From JAGQIB01 sp041393395 (GTDB lineage Bacteria; ARS69), in NCBI GenBank assembly GCA_041393395.1, contig JAWKKG010000002.1:1-64000 (forward strand): a DNA stretch of 64,000 nucleotides, in the 5' to 3' direction. A program made the translations under genes and the position numbers. Under the pieces are notes generated by a model that ran no database searches, was not told the DNA's origin, and saw nothing but the letters and a program-made list of their open reading frames with translations. This document shows, in pieces, positions 42,802-52,343 of the stretch; within the stretch, counting starts at the first letter, position 1, and every line of letters starts with the position of its first letter.

Positions 42802-42987
42802 ATGGCTCTTCCCAAGTATCGAATCGGGCGGACGCGCCGCCTCAAGCGGCGTTCCCACCACGCGCTCGGCGTACCGGCGAGAAACCAGTGCCCCGAGTGC
42901 GGCCAGACGAAGCAGCCGCATCGCGTCTGCATGCACTGCGGCTACTACGCCGGCCGCAAGGTCATGGCGGGCAAGGACGACGCGTAG
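42802..42987 (+). CDS. rpmF: 50S ribosomal protein L32
   Basis: The 61-residue L32 begins MALPKYRIGRTRRLKRRSHH. It has a four-cysteine zinc ribbon, CPECG and CMHCGYYAG, so it is the zinc-binding form. It starts 3 bases after DUF177 and precedes plsX by 45 bases, the conserved yceD-rpmF-plsX arrangement. Confidence 0.97.
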   Translation: MALPKYRIGRTRRLKRRSHHALGVPARNQCPECGQTKQPHRVCMHCGYYAGRKVMAGKDDA

Positions 42988-43032
42988 TCACCCTTCACGG
43001 GCGGACGCCCTACGGGGCGCGGGGTTGACGGG

Positions 43033-44055
43033 ATGAGGATCGTGGTCGACGCGATGGGCGGAGACAACGCGCCCGCCGTCGAGGTGGAAGGCGCGCTCGA
43101 GGCCCTGCGTCACGCGGAGTCGGATCTCGCCATTTGCCTCGTGGGAGACGAGACGTCGATCCGGCGGGAGCTCGATCGCCTGGGCTTCCGCGGGGACTCC
43201 CGTCTCACGGTGGAGCACGCCCCCGAGAAGATCGACATGGGGGGCGAGGATCCGGCCCGGCAGGTGCGCAAGAAGAAGGGCGCCTCGATCACCGTGGCCA
43301 CGCGACTCCTGCGGGAGGGGCAGGCCGACGGTCTCGTGAGCGCCGGCAACACGGGCGCCGTGGTCGCCTCCGCGCTGCTCACGCTCGGCCGCATCCGCGG
43401 TGTGCGTCGCCCGGGAATCGCCACCGTGCTGCCGAGTCCGAGCGGCGGCGCCGTCATCCTGGACGTCGGCGCGAATTCCGATTGCTCCCCGCGCAACCTG
43501 CTCCAGTTCGCGACCATGGGAGCGATCTACGCCCGCAAGGTGCTCGGCCGGACCGAGCCGCGGGTCGGCCTCCTCAACATCGGGGAGGAGAAGTCGAAGG
43601 GGAACAAGGTCGTGCAGGAAGCCCACAAGCTCCTCGAGGAGAGTTCGCTCCGTTTCGTCGGCAACGTCGAGGGGCGGGACATCTTCCACGGCGCCACCGA
43701 CGTGGTCGTGTGCGACGGCTTCGTCGGCAACGTCGTGCTGAAGTTCTCGGAGAGCGTGATCTCGCTGATCACGAATCTCGCGAAGGAGGAGATCGGGCAC
43801 GATCTGCGGGGCAAGCTGGGTGCGCTGATGCTGCGTCCCTCGTTCCGCAACATCTCGCGCGTCCTGAGCTACGACGAGTACGGCGGCGCGCCCCTTCTCG
43901 GTATCGACGGAATCGTCATCATCGCGCACGGCAAGTCCACGGTGAAGGCGATCCGCAATGCGATCCTCGTGGCGGTGCGCTTCGCCCGGGAGCGTATCAA
44001 CGACACGATTCGCGATGAACTGCAGGAGCAGAGCCTTGGCCAAGTACCTGCCTGA
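43033..44055 (+). CDS. plsX: phosphate acyltransferase PlsX
   Basis: PlsX makes acyl-phosphate from acyl-ACP for phospholipid synthesis. The 340-residue protein has the family motifs VVDAMGGDNAPAVEVEGA, VSAGNTGAVVASALL, LDVGANSDCSPRNLLQFA, GLLNIGEEKSKGN and VVCDGFVGNVVLK. It overlaps the start of fabH by 20 bases. Confidence 0.97.
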   Translation: MRIVVDAMGGDNAPAVEVEGALEALRHAESDLAICLVGDETSIRRELDRLGFRGDSRLTVEHAPEKIDMGGEDPARQVRKKKGASITVATRLLREGQADGLVSAGNTGAVVASALLTLGRIRGVRRPGIATVLPSPSGGAVILDVGANSDCSPRNLLQFATMGAIYARKVLGRTEPRVGLLNIGEEKSKGNKVVQEAHKLLEESSLRFVGNVEGRDIFHGATDVVVCDGFVGNVVLKFSESVISLITNLAKEEIGHDLRGKLGALMLRPSFRNISRVLSYDEYGGAPLLGIDGIVIIAHGKSTVKAIRNAILVAVRFARERINDTIRDELQEQSLGQVPA

Positions 44056-45034
44056 TCCCGCGGTCGGCATCGTCGGGATCGGATCCGACGCGCCGTCGCG
44101 CCTCCTGACGAACCAGGACCTCGAGAAGATCGTCGACACTTCGGACGAGTGGATCGTGGAGCGGACGGGGATCCGCAAGCGGCACATCGCGGACGAGAAC
44201 ACGACGACGCGCACGCTGTCGACGAACGCCGCGCGCCGCGCCCTGGACGACGCCGGCGTCGACGCGGCCGACGTGGACCTCGTGATCGTGGGCACGGCCA
44301 CGCCGGACATGTACTTCCCGTCCACGGCGTGCCTCGTGCAGAGCGACCTGGGGGCGCACAAAGCGGCCGCGTTCGATCTCTCCGCGGCGTGCTCCGGCTT
44401 CATCTACGGGTTGAACGTGGCGGCCGGGATGATCCGCAACGGGACGCACGAGACCGCGCTGGTGATCGGGGCGGAGACGCTCACGAAGATCGTGGACTTC
44501 GAGGACCGCGGAACCTGCGTCCTCTTCGGCGACGGGGCCGGCGCCGCGGTCGTGCGTCGCGTGGAGAAGGGAACCGGCATCCTGGCGACCCGCATCCAGT
44601 CGGACGGCGATCAGGGCGAGATGCTGAAGCTTCCCGCGGGCGGATCGCGCCAGCCGGCGACGCACGAGACCGTCGATCAGCGCCTGCACTTCATCAAGAT
44701 GAACGGCAACAACGTCTTCAAGTCCGCGGTGCGGGCGATGTCCGACGCGCTGCTGGCGGGCCTCGAGGATGCCGGGCTGACCGCGGACGACGTGGACCTG
44801 TTCATTCCGCACCAGGCGAACATCCGGATCATCGAGGGTGTGGCGAAGCGCGCGGCGATCCCGATGGATCGCGTGTTCGTGAACGTGGAGGAGTGGGGCA
44901 ACACGTCCGCGGCGTCGATCCCGATCGCGATCGACGAGGCGCGACAGTCCGGGCGCCTGAAGGCCGGCCAGACGGCGGCGTTCGTCGCGTTCGGCGCGGG
45001 CTTCACCTGGGGCTCGGCCGTGGTGAGGTTCTAG
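44036..45034 (+). CDS. fabH: 3-oxoacyl-ACP synthase III (FabH)
   Basis: FabH starts fatty acid synthesis by condensing acyl-CoA with malonyl-ACP. The 332-residue protein has the catalytic Cys near 121 (SAACSGFIYG), His in FIPHQANIRI and Asn in WGNTSAASIPIA. The best start is TTG at 44036, preceded by AGGAG and giving LAKYLPDPAVGIVGIG; upstream in-frame codons lie inside plsX. It is followed 9 bases later by fabD. Confidence 0.95.
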   Translation: MAKYLPDPAVGIVGIGSDAPSRLLTNQDLEKIVDTSDEWIVERTGIRKRHIADENTTTRTLSTNAARRALDDAGVDAADVDLVIVGTATPDMYFPSTACLVQSDLGAHKAAAFDLSAACSGFIYGLNVAAGMIRNGTHETALVIGAETLTKIVDFEDRGTCVLFGDGAGAAVVRRVEKGTGILATRIQSDGDQGEMLKLPAGGSRQPATHETVDQRLHFIKMNGNNVFKSAVRAMSDALLAGLEDAGLTADDVDLFIPHQANIRIIEGVAKRAAIPMDRVFVNVEEWGNTSAASIPIAIDEARQSGRLKAGQTAAFVAFGAGFTWGSAVVRF

Positions 45035-45043
45035 GAGGTTCGC

Positions 45044-45979
45044 ATGGCGAAGACCGCCTTTCTGTTCCCGGGCCAGGGAAGTCAGTACGTCGGAATGGGG
45101 AAGAGCCTCGCCGAGGCGTACCCCGAGACGCGCGCGTGGTGGAACCGCGCCGACGAGATCCTCGGGTTCGACTTTACGCACCTGTGCTTCGAGGGCCCCG
45201 AGGAAGAGCTGAAGGAGACCCGCAATACGCAGCCGGCGCTGTTCGTGAAGAGCTGGGCGGCATGGAGTGCGGTGCGCGACTCGCTCTCGGCCGACTGGAT
45301 GGCCGGACACAGCCTGGGTGAGTACTCGGCCCTGGCCGCGGCCGGCGCGCTGTCGTTCGACGACGGTCTCCGTGCCGTCCGCAAGCGCGGCGAGCTCATG
45401 TGGGATTCCGGCGTCTCACGGCCGGGAACGATGGCGGCGATCCTCGGGATGACTCCCGCCGACGTCGAGGCGCTGTGCGAGGAGGCGAGCGCCGCCGGGC
45501 TCGTGCAGCCGGCGAACCTGAACTGTCCGGGCCAGATCGTGGTGTCGGGCGAGGTCGCCGGGGTCGAGCGCGCGGTGGAGCTCGCGCCCGAGCGCGGGGC
45601 CAAGAAGGCGGTGCGGCTCGCCGTGTCCGGCGCGTTCCACTCCGCGTTGATGGAGGATGCGCAGCGCGATCTCGCCGCGTTCCTGGCCGAGCTCGACATC
45701 CGCGACGCCCAGGTGCCCGTGGTCTCGAACGTCCACGCCCGCCCGGTCACGGCGGCGGCCGAGATCCGGCAGAACCTCGTGGACCAGATGACCTCGCCCG
45801 TCCGCTGGGAGGAGTCGATGCGCTTTCTCCTGGACTCGGGCGTGACCGAGTTCTACGAGATCGGGGCGGGAAAGGTCCTGCGGGGTCTCCTGCGCTCGAT
45901 CGAGCGTTCGGCGAAGTGCACGAACGTGGGGCCGGCGGAGTCGATCCCGGAAGCTCTGGCGCAGGGAGGGATCGCGTGA
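45044..45979 (+). CDS. fabD: malonyl-CoA:ACP transacylase (FabD)
   Basis: The 311-residue enzyme has FLFPGQGSQYVGMG at the N-terminus, the nucleophile Ser in MAGHSLGEYSAL, a substrate Arg in the RKRGELM region and the catalytic His in VSGAFHSALM. It loads malonate onto ACP (gene at 46782). A GGAGG ribosome site precedes the ATG; the stop overlaps the fabG GTG. Confidence 0.97.
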   Translation: MAKTAFLFPGQGSQYVGMGKSLAEAYPETRAWWNRADEILGFDFTHLCFEGPEEELKETRNTQPALFVKSWAAWSAVRDSLSADWMAGHSLGEYSALAAAGALSFDDGLRAVRKRGELMWDSGVSRPGTMAAILGMTPADVEALCEEASAAGLVQPANLNCPGQIVVSGEVAGVERAVELAPERGAKKAVRLAVSGAFHSALMEDAQRDLAAFLAELDIRDAQVPVVSNVHARPVTAAAEIRQNLVDQMTSPVRWEESMRFLLDSGVTEFYEIGAGKVLRGLLRSIERSAKCTNVGPAESIPEALAQGGIA

Positions 45980-46704
45980 GCGTCGCGCTCGTCACGGGAG
46001 CTGCCCGCAACATCGGGCGGGCGATCGCGGTGCGCCTCGCGCGCGACGGCTTCGACGTCGCGTGCACGGGTCGCAGCGAGGAATCGCTCGCCGAGACGGT
46101 CCACGACGTGCGGGCCCAGGGCCGCCAGGCGCTCGCGATCGCGGCCGACGCATCCGATCCCGAGGCCCCGAAGGCCGCCGTGGAGCGCGCGGTCAAGGAG
46201 CTCGGTTCCCTCGACGTGCTCGTGAACAACGCCGGCATCACGAAAGACGGTCTGGTGGCGCGCATGAGCGAGGAGGACTTCGAGCGCGTGCTCGACGTCA
46301 ACCTGAAGGGCTGCTTCCGCTTCTGCAAGGCGGCGGCCCGGCCCATGATGAAGCAGCGGTCCGGCCGCATCGTGAACATCACGTCGATCATCGGCGTGCG
46401 CGGGAACGAAGGGCAGTCGAACTACGCGGCCTCGAAGGCGGGGATGATCGGGTTCACCAAGAGTCTGGCCCGCGAGCTCGCGGCGCGGAGCATCCTGGTC
46501 AACGCGGTCGCGCCCGGATACATCGTCACGTCGATGACCGAGTCGCTGTCGGACGACGTGAAGGAGGCAATGTTCCGGTCGATTCCGCTCGGACGGTTCG
46601 GTTCGCCCGAGGACGTGGCGGGGGTCGTCTCGTTCCTCGCGTCGGAGGACGCCGCGTACGTCACCGGTCAAACACTGATCGTCGACGGCGGCATGGTCAC
46701 CTGA
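45976..46704 (+). CDS. fabG: 3-oxoacyl-ACP reductase (FabG)
   Basis: The 242-residue short-chain dehydrogenase has the NAD(P)-binding TGAARNIGRAIA, NNAG, and the catalytic Ser-Tyr-Lys (ITSIIGVRG, YAASKAG). It reduces 3-oxoacyl-ACP. The GTG start overlaps the fabD stop by four bases. The usual TGxxxGIG is TGAARNIG here. Confidence 0.95.
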   Translation: MSVALVTGAARNIGRAIAVRLARDGFDVACTGRSEESLAETVHDVRAQGRQALAIAADASDPEAPKAAVERAVKELGSLDVLVNNAGITKDGLVARMSEEDFERVLDVNLKGCFRFCKAAARPMMKQRSGRIVNITSIIGVRGNEGQSNYAASKAGMIGFTKSLARELAARSILVNAVAPGYIVTSMTESLSDDVKEAMFRSIPLGRFGSPEDVAGVVSFLASEDAAYVTGQTLIVDGGMVT

Positions 46705-46781
46705 GGCAGAACAGCATCGAAGGTGGAGCCGCTCGGACGAGGGGCTCGCAGGAAGCAACAACCACCGGAGGAGAGGGAAGA

Positions 46782-47030
46782 ATGGATTCTCCGAATTACG
46801 AGAAGGTTCGGGACATCATCGTGGATCAGCTGGACGTGGAGGCCGAGCAGGTCACGGCGGACGCCTCGTTCATCGAGGATCTCGGCGCGGACTCGCTCGA
46901 CACGGTCGAGCTCGTGATGGCGCTCGAGGAGAACTTCGACATCGAGATCCCGGACGAGGACGCGGAGAAGATCAAGACCGTCCGCGACGCCGTGAGCTAC
47001 ATCGACAAGAACGTGAGCGCCGCGAACTAG
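46782..47030 (+). CDS. acpP: acyl carrier protein
   Basis: The 82-residue acidic protein carries the phosphopantetheine attachment Ser38 in GADSLDTVELVMALEE. It has a strong ribosome site (GGAGGAGAGGGA), fitting a highly made protein. It lies between fabG and fabF as in most bacteria. Confidence 0.97.
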   Translation: MDSPNYEKVRDIIVDQLDVEAEQVTADASFIEDLGADSLDTVELVMALEENFDIEIPDEDAEKIKTVRDAVSYIDKNVSAAN

Positions 47031-47087
47031 TTCCGGCGCCATCCGAGCGGTCGCCGGCCTCGGCCGGCGGAAGCGATTGGGAGCGAC

Positions 47088-48338
47088 ATGAGCGACAAGC
47101 GACGGGTGGTCGTCACCGGAGTCGGGGCGATCACTCCCATCGGCAACACGGCGCCGGAGTTCTGGCAGGCCGCGAGCACGGGTTCGTGCGGCGCGGGGCC
47201 GATCACCCGGTTCGACCCGACGGATCATTCCGTGAAGTTCGCCTGCGAGGTGAAGGACTTCGACGAGTCCCGGGCCGGCGACCGGAAAGAAGCCCGCAAG
47301 ATGGATCGCTTCACTCAGTTCGCGATGGTCGCCGCCCTGGAGGCGGCGGAGGACGCGGGCATCGCTCCCGGCGACGGCATCGACGCGAACCGCTTCGGCG
47401 TGCTGATCGGATCGGGAATCGGGGGCATCCAGACCCTCGAGGACCAGAAGGAAGTCCTCATGGAGAAGGGACCGGGCCGGGTGAGCCCGTTCTTCGTTCC
47501 CATGATGATCGTGAACATGGCCACCGGTCTCGTGGCGATCCGTCTCGGCGCGAAGGGCCCGAGCAACGCCACCGTGACCGCGTGCGCCTCCGGAGCGAAC
47601 GCGATCGGCGACGCATTCCGCGTCATCTCGTACGGCGACGCCGACGTGATGATCGCCGGCGGCGCCGAGGCTCCGATCACCCAGATCGCCGTGGGCGGCT
47701 TCGCCAACATGAAGGCGCTGTCGACCCGGAACGACGATCCGATGCACGCGAGCCGTCCGTTCGATGCGGACCGCGACGGCTTCGTGATCGGAGAGGGAGC
47801 GGGAATCGTGGTGCTCGAGGAGCTGGAGCACGCGAAGCGACGGGGAGCCCGCATCTACTGCGAGCTCGTGGGCTACGGCTACAGCACGGACGCCCATCAC
47901 ATGACCGCGCCCGCCCCCGGAGGAGAAGGTGCCGTCCGGTCGATGCAGGCCGCGATCCGCGACGCCGGGGTGTCCCCGGCCGACGTCACCTACCTGAACG
48001 CGCACGGGACCTCGACGCCGTTGAACGACAAGTACGAGACGGCCGCGATCAAGACCGTGTTCGGCGAGCACGCCACGCGACTCGCCGTCAGCTCCACGAA
48101 ATCCATGACCGGGCATCTGCTCGGCGCAGCGGGGGGAATCGAGTTCGTGCTCCTCGCCTACGCGCATCGCGATGGGCGAGTCCCTCCGACCATCAACTAC
48201 AAGACCAAAGACCCCGAGTGCGATCTCGACTATGTGCCGAACGAGGCACGCGACCTGAAAGTGAATGTCGCCCTGACGAACTCACTCGGCTTCGGCGGTC
48301 ACAACGTGACGTTGGCGACCAGGAGTCATGAAGGATAA
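47088..48338 (+). CDS. fabF: 3-oxoacyl-ACP synthase II (FabF)
   Basis: The 416-residue elongating ketosynthase has the catalytic Cys near 166 (VTACASGANAI), His near 304 (NAHGTSTPLND) and His near 343 (MTGHLLGAAGG). The start RRVVVTGVGAITPIGN is standard. It overlaps the rnc start by 11 bases, linking fatty acid synthesis to RNase III as in many genomes. Confidence 0.97.
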   Translation: MSDKRRVVVTGVGAITPIGNTAPEFWQAASTGSCGAGPITRFDPTDHSVKFACEVKDFDESRAGDRKEARKMDRFTQFAMVAALEAAEDAGIAPGDGIDANRFGVLIGSGIGGIQTLEDQKEVLMEKGPGRVSPFFVPMMIVNMATGLVAIRLGAKGPSNATVTACASGANAIGDAFRVISYGDADVMIAGGAEAPITQIAVGGFANMKALSTRNDDPMHASRPFDADRDGFVIGEGAGIVVLEELEHAKRRGARIYCELVGYGYSTDAHHMTAPAPGGEGAVRSMQAAIRDAGVSPADVTYLNAHGTSTPLNDKYETAAIKTVFGEHATRLAVSSTKSMTGHLLGAAGGIEFVLLAYAHRDGRVPPTINYKTKDPECDLDYVPNEARDLKVNVALTNSLGFGGHNVTLATRSHEG

Positions 48339-50073
48339 TCAGACGAACGCGATCCAGGGAGCGGTCTCGGTTCTCGAGAAGCTCTTCTTCGGAACGCGCA
48401 AAGGACCGTCGGGGGAGCGTTCCCGGCTGCTGCGGAAGCTCCAGAAGCGGATCGGTGTCCGCTTCACCGACATCTCTCTGCTCGAACAGGCGTTGACCCA
48501 CCGCTCGTACTCGCACGTCACCGCGCAGACGCGCAACGACTCGAACGAGCGCATGGAGTTCCTCGGGGACTCCGTGCTCGGGCTCTCCGTCAGCCAGTTC
48601 CTGTATCTGCAGTTCCCGGAGCGCTCGGAAGGAGCGCTCTCCAAGATGAAGTCGCTGCTCGTGAGCCGGAAGGTGCTCTCCACGATCGCGAAGGAGGTCG
48701 GACTCGGCGAGTTCGTGCTCCTGTCCGGCGAGGAGTCGGAGATGGGCGGTCGCGACCGCACGTCGATCCTCGCGGACTCGTTCGAGGGCGTGATCGGCGC
48801 GATCTATCTCGATCAGGGCTACCGGACCGCGAACCGGTTCATCCAGAAGTTCCTGCTCGCGAACATCCACGAGATCCTGAAGGACGACGATCACACGAAC
48901 TTCAAGTCGCTGCTCCAGGAGTACGTCCAGTCCAAGCGGCTGTCGCATCCCGTCTACCGTGTCCGCAAGGAAGAGGGACCGGAGCACGAGAAGGAGTTCG
49001 CGATCGACGTCGTGGTCAAGGGCGAGGTCTGGGGCACCGGTCGCGGCAAGAGCAAGAAGGACGCGGAGCAGAACGCGGCCCGCGCGGCGCTCGAGAAGCG
49101 ACAGGGCAAGGTTGCCGGACGTCGCGGCGGGAACGGCGGCAGCTCGCCTCCCGAGAACGGTGACGCCGGCGAGAGCGCTCCGACCCGCGGTCGCGGGCGC
49201 CGGCGCGGACGCGGCGAGGCCACCGAGGTGCAGGCCGAGGCGCGATCCCGTGGTGATCATGGAATCGTCGCGTCGCGAGAGAAGCTGCGCGAGGCTCGTC
49301 AGGCCGAGGAGGACAGTCGTCGGCGCGGGCGCGATCGTCGTCCTTCGCGGCGTGGTCGTGCGGAATCGGAGGCCGCGGACAGCGAGGCGCCGGTCGAGGC
49401 GATGGAGAACGGCGGTCGGGGACGCCGGGCGGAGGGCGACAGCGACTCGCGGCCGCGTTCCGAGCGTCGGCGTCGGCGACGGCGGCGCGGCGGGGGCGGC
49501 GGTGCCGACGACGTTTCGCCGGGTGAGACGATGACGGCGGGGACCGGAGCCGCCGCTTCGGTGGTCGCGGCCTCGGACGTCGATGCCGGAACCGAACGGG
49601 AGACCCCGGCGAGGGACGAGTTCGAATCGCGACCGGTCGTCGAGAGCGAATCGCGGGCGGAGTTGCGCGAGTCCGAACGGGTCGAGGCGCTGGCGCGTCC
49701 GGCACCGGAACGGGAGCGCCGCGAGCCCGAGGCTTCGAGCGAGACGGAGCGCCCACGCCGGGTCGAGCCGGCGCGGTTGGAGACCGCGGAAGAAGTGGAG
49801 TCCGAGCCCGCGGCGGAATCCTCCGAGCCGGAAGGCTTCGTGCGGCGCCGTCGTACCCGGCGGGAGTCGCGCCCGACGCCGTCCGGGGGAGGCGGTGCGG
49901 AGCGTCCTCCCGTGTCGACTGCGGTCGAGCCTCTCGACCCGGCGTCGTCGTCTTCGGACGGGGACGAGGCGGAGGTCGGCTCGACCGCGTCGGTAGACGG
50001 TGGGACCGGCGAAGAGTCCGCCGGATTCACGCGACGCAAGCGACGTCAGGTGCGCGGACTCCGCCGCCGCTAG
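48328..50073 (+). CDS. rnc: ribonuclease III with a long low-complexity C-terminal tail
   Basis: Residues 36-185 are the RNase III domain with NERMEFLGDSVLGL (Glu77, Asp81) and ILADSFEGVIGAIY (Asp150, Glu153). Residues about 190-258 are the dsRNA-binding domain (NFKSLLQEYVQSKRLSHP, GKSKKDAEQNAARAAL). A normal enzyme would end here. This one continues for about 323 more residues of alternating Arg-rich and Glu/Ser/Pro-rich sequence, with runs such as RGRGRRRGRG and eight Arg followed by five Gly near 376-388. This resembles the disordered scaffold tails of RNase E. No stop or start candidate separates the tail from the core. The stop overlaps that of the opposing CHAT gene (CTAG). Confidence 0.93.
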   Translation: MKDNQTNAIQGAVSVLEKLFFGTRKGPSGERSRLLRKLQKRIGVRFTDISLLEQALTHRSYSHVTAQTRNDSNERMEFLGDSVLGLSVSQFLYLQFPERSEGALSKMKSLLVSRKVLSTIAKEVGLGEFVLLSGEESEMGGRDRTSILADSFEGVIGAIYLDQGYRTANRFIQKFLLANIHEILKDDDHTNFKSLLQEYVQSKRLSHPVYRVRKEEGPEHEKEFAIDVVVKGEVWGTGRGKSKKDAEQNAARAALEKRQGKVAGRRGGNGGSSPPENGDAGESAPTRGRGRRRGRGEATEVQAEARSRGDHGIVASREKLREARQAEEDSRRRGRDRRPSRRGRAESEAADSEAPVEAMENGGRGRRAEGDSDSRPRSERRRRRRRRGGGGGADDVSPGETMTAGTGAAASVVAASDVDAGTERETPARDEFESRPVVESESRAELRESERVEALARPAPERERREPEASSETERPRRVEPARLETAEEVESEPAAESSEPEGFVRRRRTRRESRPTPSGGGGAERPPVSTAVEPLDPASSSSDGDEAEVGSTASVDGGTGEESAGFTRRKRRQVRGLRRR

Positions 50074-52343
50074 ACGTTCGTCCCGGCGGGCGGCGGCGTC
50101 GCGTTCCGGCGCCGTCGCCCGCGCAGCGTCCCCCCGAGCAGCAGCAGCATCCCGGCCGCTGCGGCCGCGCCCAGCATCGCGTCGGCGAAGTCGGAAGCGT
50201 TCGCCCCCGCGTGCGCCGCGACCGGCGGCAATGCCTCGTCTCTGCCGCGCACCACGAACGCGCCCCACAGGAACGGATCGTTCAGGTCGGAGCGTCCCGA
50301 GAGGATCATCGCGCCGCGCGCCCGGCGCAACGCCTCCGACGGACGATCGCCTGCCGCGAGACGCTCGTGCAGTGCGGCCATCAGCTTCCCGATCGCGCGA
50401 TCCTCGACCTTCCACAGCGCGCCGATCACCGAGCCCGCGCCGGCGTCGAGGAATGCGGACGAGAGAACGCCCACCGACGTGCGCCCCGCGACGTCCGAGA
50501 GTCCGGTCTCGCAGCCGGAGAGCACCACGATGCGTGCCGGGACATCGATGCGGCGGATCTCTGCCGGCTCGAGTCGACCGTCGCCGTCCTCGGCGGGAGC
50601 GAGAAGTACGGCGGGGGACCGGGGATCCGTGTGCGCGGCGAGGTGCAGGATCGCGGGAGGGGGGCGATCGCGAACCCGCGCCTCCGTCGCGTCGGCGCCC
50701 AGCCACACCTCGACCTCGGAACCCGTGCGCGCGATCGCGTCCGCCTCGTCACGCGCGCCGGGCAGCGGAACGAGCGGGGACGTCGGGCCGAGCACCGGGT
50801 CCGCCAGGACGCGGACGGCGCGGGTCGTGTTCGCGTCCGAATCCGGGGGCGGCCCCGAGACCGTCGCGTCCACGAGCGACCGGACGATGCCGAGGGGGCC
50901 GGCCCCGGTGGGAAGCACGGCGAACGGCAGGGCCTGGAGGGGACCGTCCGGCTCGAGCAGCATGCGGCCGTGCGACTGTTCCGCGTCGGCGGGAAACAAG
51001 CGCCCGACGAGGACCCGCCCGACGTCGTCCCGCTCGGTGGCGCGCGACGGGTCGGCGAGGAGGCCGCGGAACAGCAGGATCCACTCGCGCAGCTCGTCGG
51101 CCGCGCCGCAGTCGCGGGCGCGGTGGAGCGGGGCGGAGGATCCCGGCCACTCCGCGAACGCGAGCACGCGCTCGCTGCCCCAGAACCAAGCGATCGCGAG
51201 GTCGTCTCCCTCCCGGGTGATTGCTCCGTGGGGATCCGCCCCGCGCACCCGGCGCACCCACTCGCGCGCCTCGTCGAACCGGGCCGGCTCCACGTCGAAG
51301 GCAGCGCCGTCCGTCGACGCCGGAAACCAGAGGTCGAGCGCCGTCTCGACCCATGAGCGCGCGACCCGACACCGTGCGTCCGTTTCCGCGACGCCGCTCG
51401 CCTCCTCGATCCACGCGCGCGCCTGCGCGAGACACACGCCGATCCGGCGGGCGGCTTCCAAGCGATCGCCTCCGGCGACGGCATCGAGCGCGGCGCGCTG
51501 TTCCACGTCGGCGCGATCCCGCGCATCCCGCGCGAGGGTCCGGGCCCGCGTCGTCGCGTCGTGCGCGTCTTGCGGTCGTCGCGCCTTGGTGCAGGCTTCC
51601 GCGAGCGCGAGTCGGGCGCGACGCTCGATCGCGAGCGCCGTGTCCGCGCGCGCGCCGTCGGCGACGCGAGCGAGCGCGGCCGCGGCCTCGCGCGGGCGCC
51701 CGCGGTCGAGGTCGAGGAGGCCGCGCACGAATCCGATCTCCAGCTCCTCCCGGGGTGACGGCTTCGCGCGTTCGGCGACGTCGAGTGCCCGCTCCGCCGC
51801 GTCGAGGTGATCGGTGAGCCGGCGGGCGTCGGCCACGATGCGCCATGCGCGCGCCTCGGTCGCGCCGTCATCCGCCGCGCGCGCGCGTTCCGCGGCCCGC
51901 AGCGCGATCGCCTCGGCCGCTTCCCAGCGACCTTCCCGCAATCGGTGCTGCGCCTGGTTCGTGAGGACGAACCCGGCCGTGTCGTCCGGCACGTCCGTCG
52001 TCAGCGCGCCGGTCGCCATCTCGAGGAGCAGCGCGGCCTCGGCGTGATTGCCGGCCCGCGAAGCTTCCGCCGCCGCGTTGGACAGATGCAGTGCACGATC
52101 GCCGGGCTCGTCGGTGGCCTCCGCCGCGCGCCGGAACAGTCGCGTCGCGTCGCCGTGCTGGCCCGCGCGCGAAGCGGCAAGTGCGCGCGCGGCCCACGAA
52201 CTCGCGTCGTCGCGCAACGTGTCGGCGGGGGCATCGCTCGCGTCGACGCGCTGCGCGAGGGCGGCCGCCGGACCGAGGATTCCGGGGCCCGGCCCGAGCG
52301 TGAGCGCGAGAAGAAGGAGAATCAGGGTGTGACGGCCGACCAC
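50070..52343 (-). CDS. secreted/membrane TPR-CHAT caspase-like protein
   Basis: The 757-residue protein starts at GTG 52343 with a signal peptide (about 5-31, ending ALAQ). Residues about 40-330 are TPR-like helical repeats (AARALAASRAGQHGDATRLF, EGRWEAAEAIALRAAERA). The C-terminal half is a CHAT domain with the catalytic dyad intact: His571 (ILHLAAHTDP) and Cys611 (VVLSGCETGLS), plus GAGSVIGALWKVED and NDPFLWGAFVVRG. It ends with a membrane helix (LGAAAAAGMLLLLGGTL) and an Arg-rich stub. CHAT proteins are clan CD proteases related to caspases and separases. Its start overlaps the anti-sigma-like gene by 22 bases, so the protease is co-produced with that protein and the sigma factor. Confidence 0.85.
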   Translation of the reverse strand: MVGRHTLILLLLALTLGPGPGILGPAAALAQRVDASDAPADTLRDDASSWAARALAASRAGQHGDATRLFRRAAEATDEPGDRALHLSNAAAEASRAGNHAEAALLLEMATGALTTDVPDDTAGFVLTNQAQHRLREGRWEAAEAIALRAAERARAADDGATEARAWRIVADARRLTDHLDAAERALDVAERAKPSPREELEIGFVRGLLDLDRGRPREAAAALARVADGARADTALAIERRARLALAEACTKARRPQDAHDATTRARTLARDARDRADVEQRAALDAVAGGDRLEAARRIGVCLAQARAWIEEASGVAETDARCRVARSWVETALDLWFPASTDGAAFDVEPARFDEAREWVRRVRGADPHGAITREGDDLAIAWFWGSERVLAFAEWPGSSAPLHRARDCGAADELREWILLFRGLLADPSRATERDDVGRVLVGRLFPADAEQSHGRMLLEPDGPLQALPFAVLPTGAGPLGIVRSLVDATVSGPPPDSDANTTRAVRVLADPVLGPTSPLVPLPGARDEADAIARTGSEVEVWLGADATEARVRDRPPPAILHLAAHTDPRSPAVLLAPAEDGDGRLEPAEIRRIDVPARIVVLSGCETGLSDVAGRTSVGVLSSAFLDAGAGSVIGALWKVEDRAIGKLMAALHERLAAGDRPSEALRRARGAMILSGRSDLNDPFLWGAFVVRGRDEALPPVAAHAGANASDFADAMLGAAAAAGMLLLLGGTLRGRRRRNATPPPAGTNV

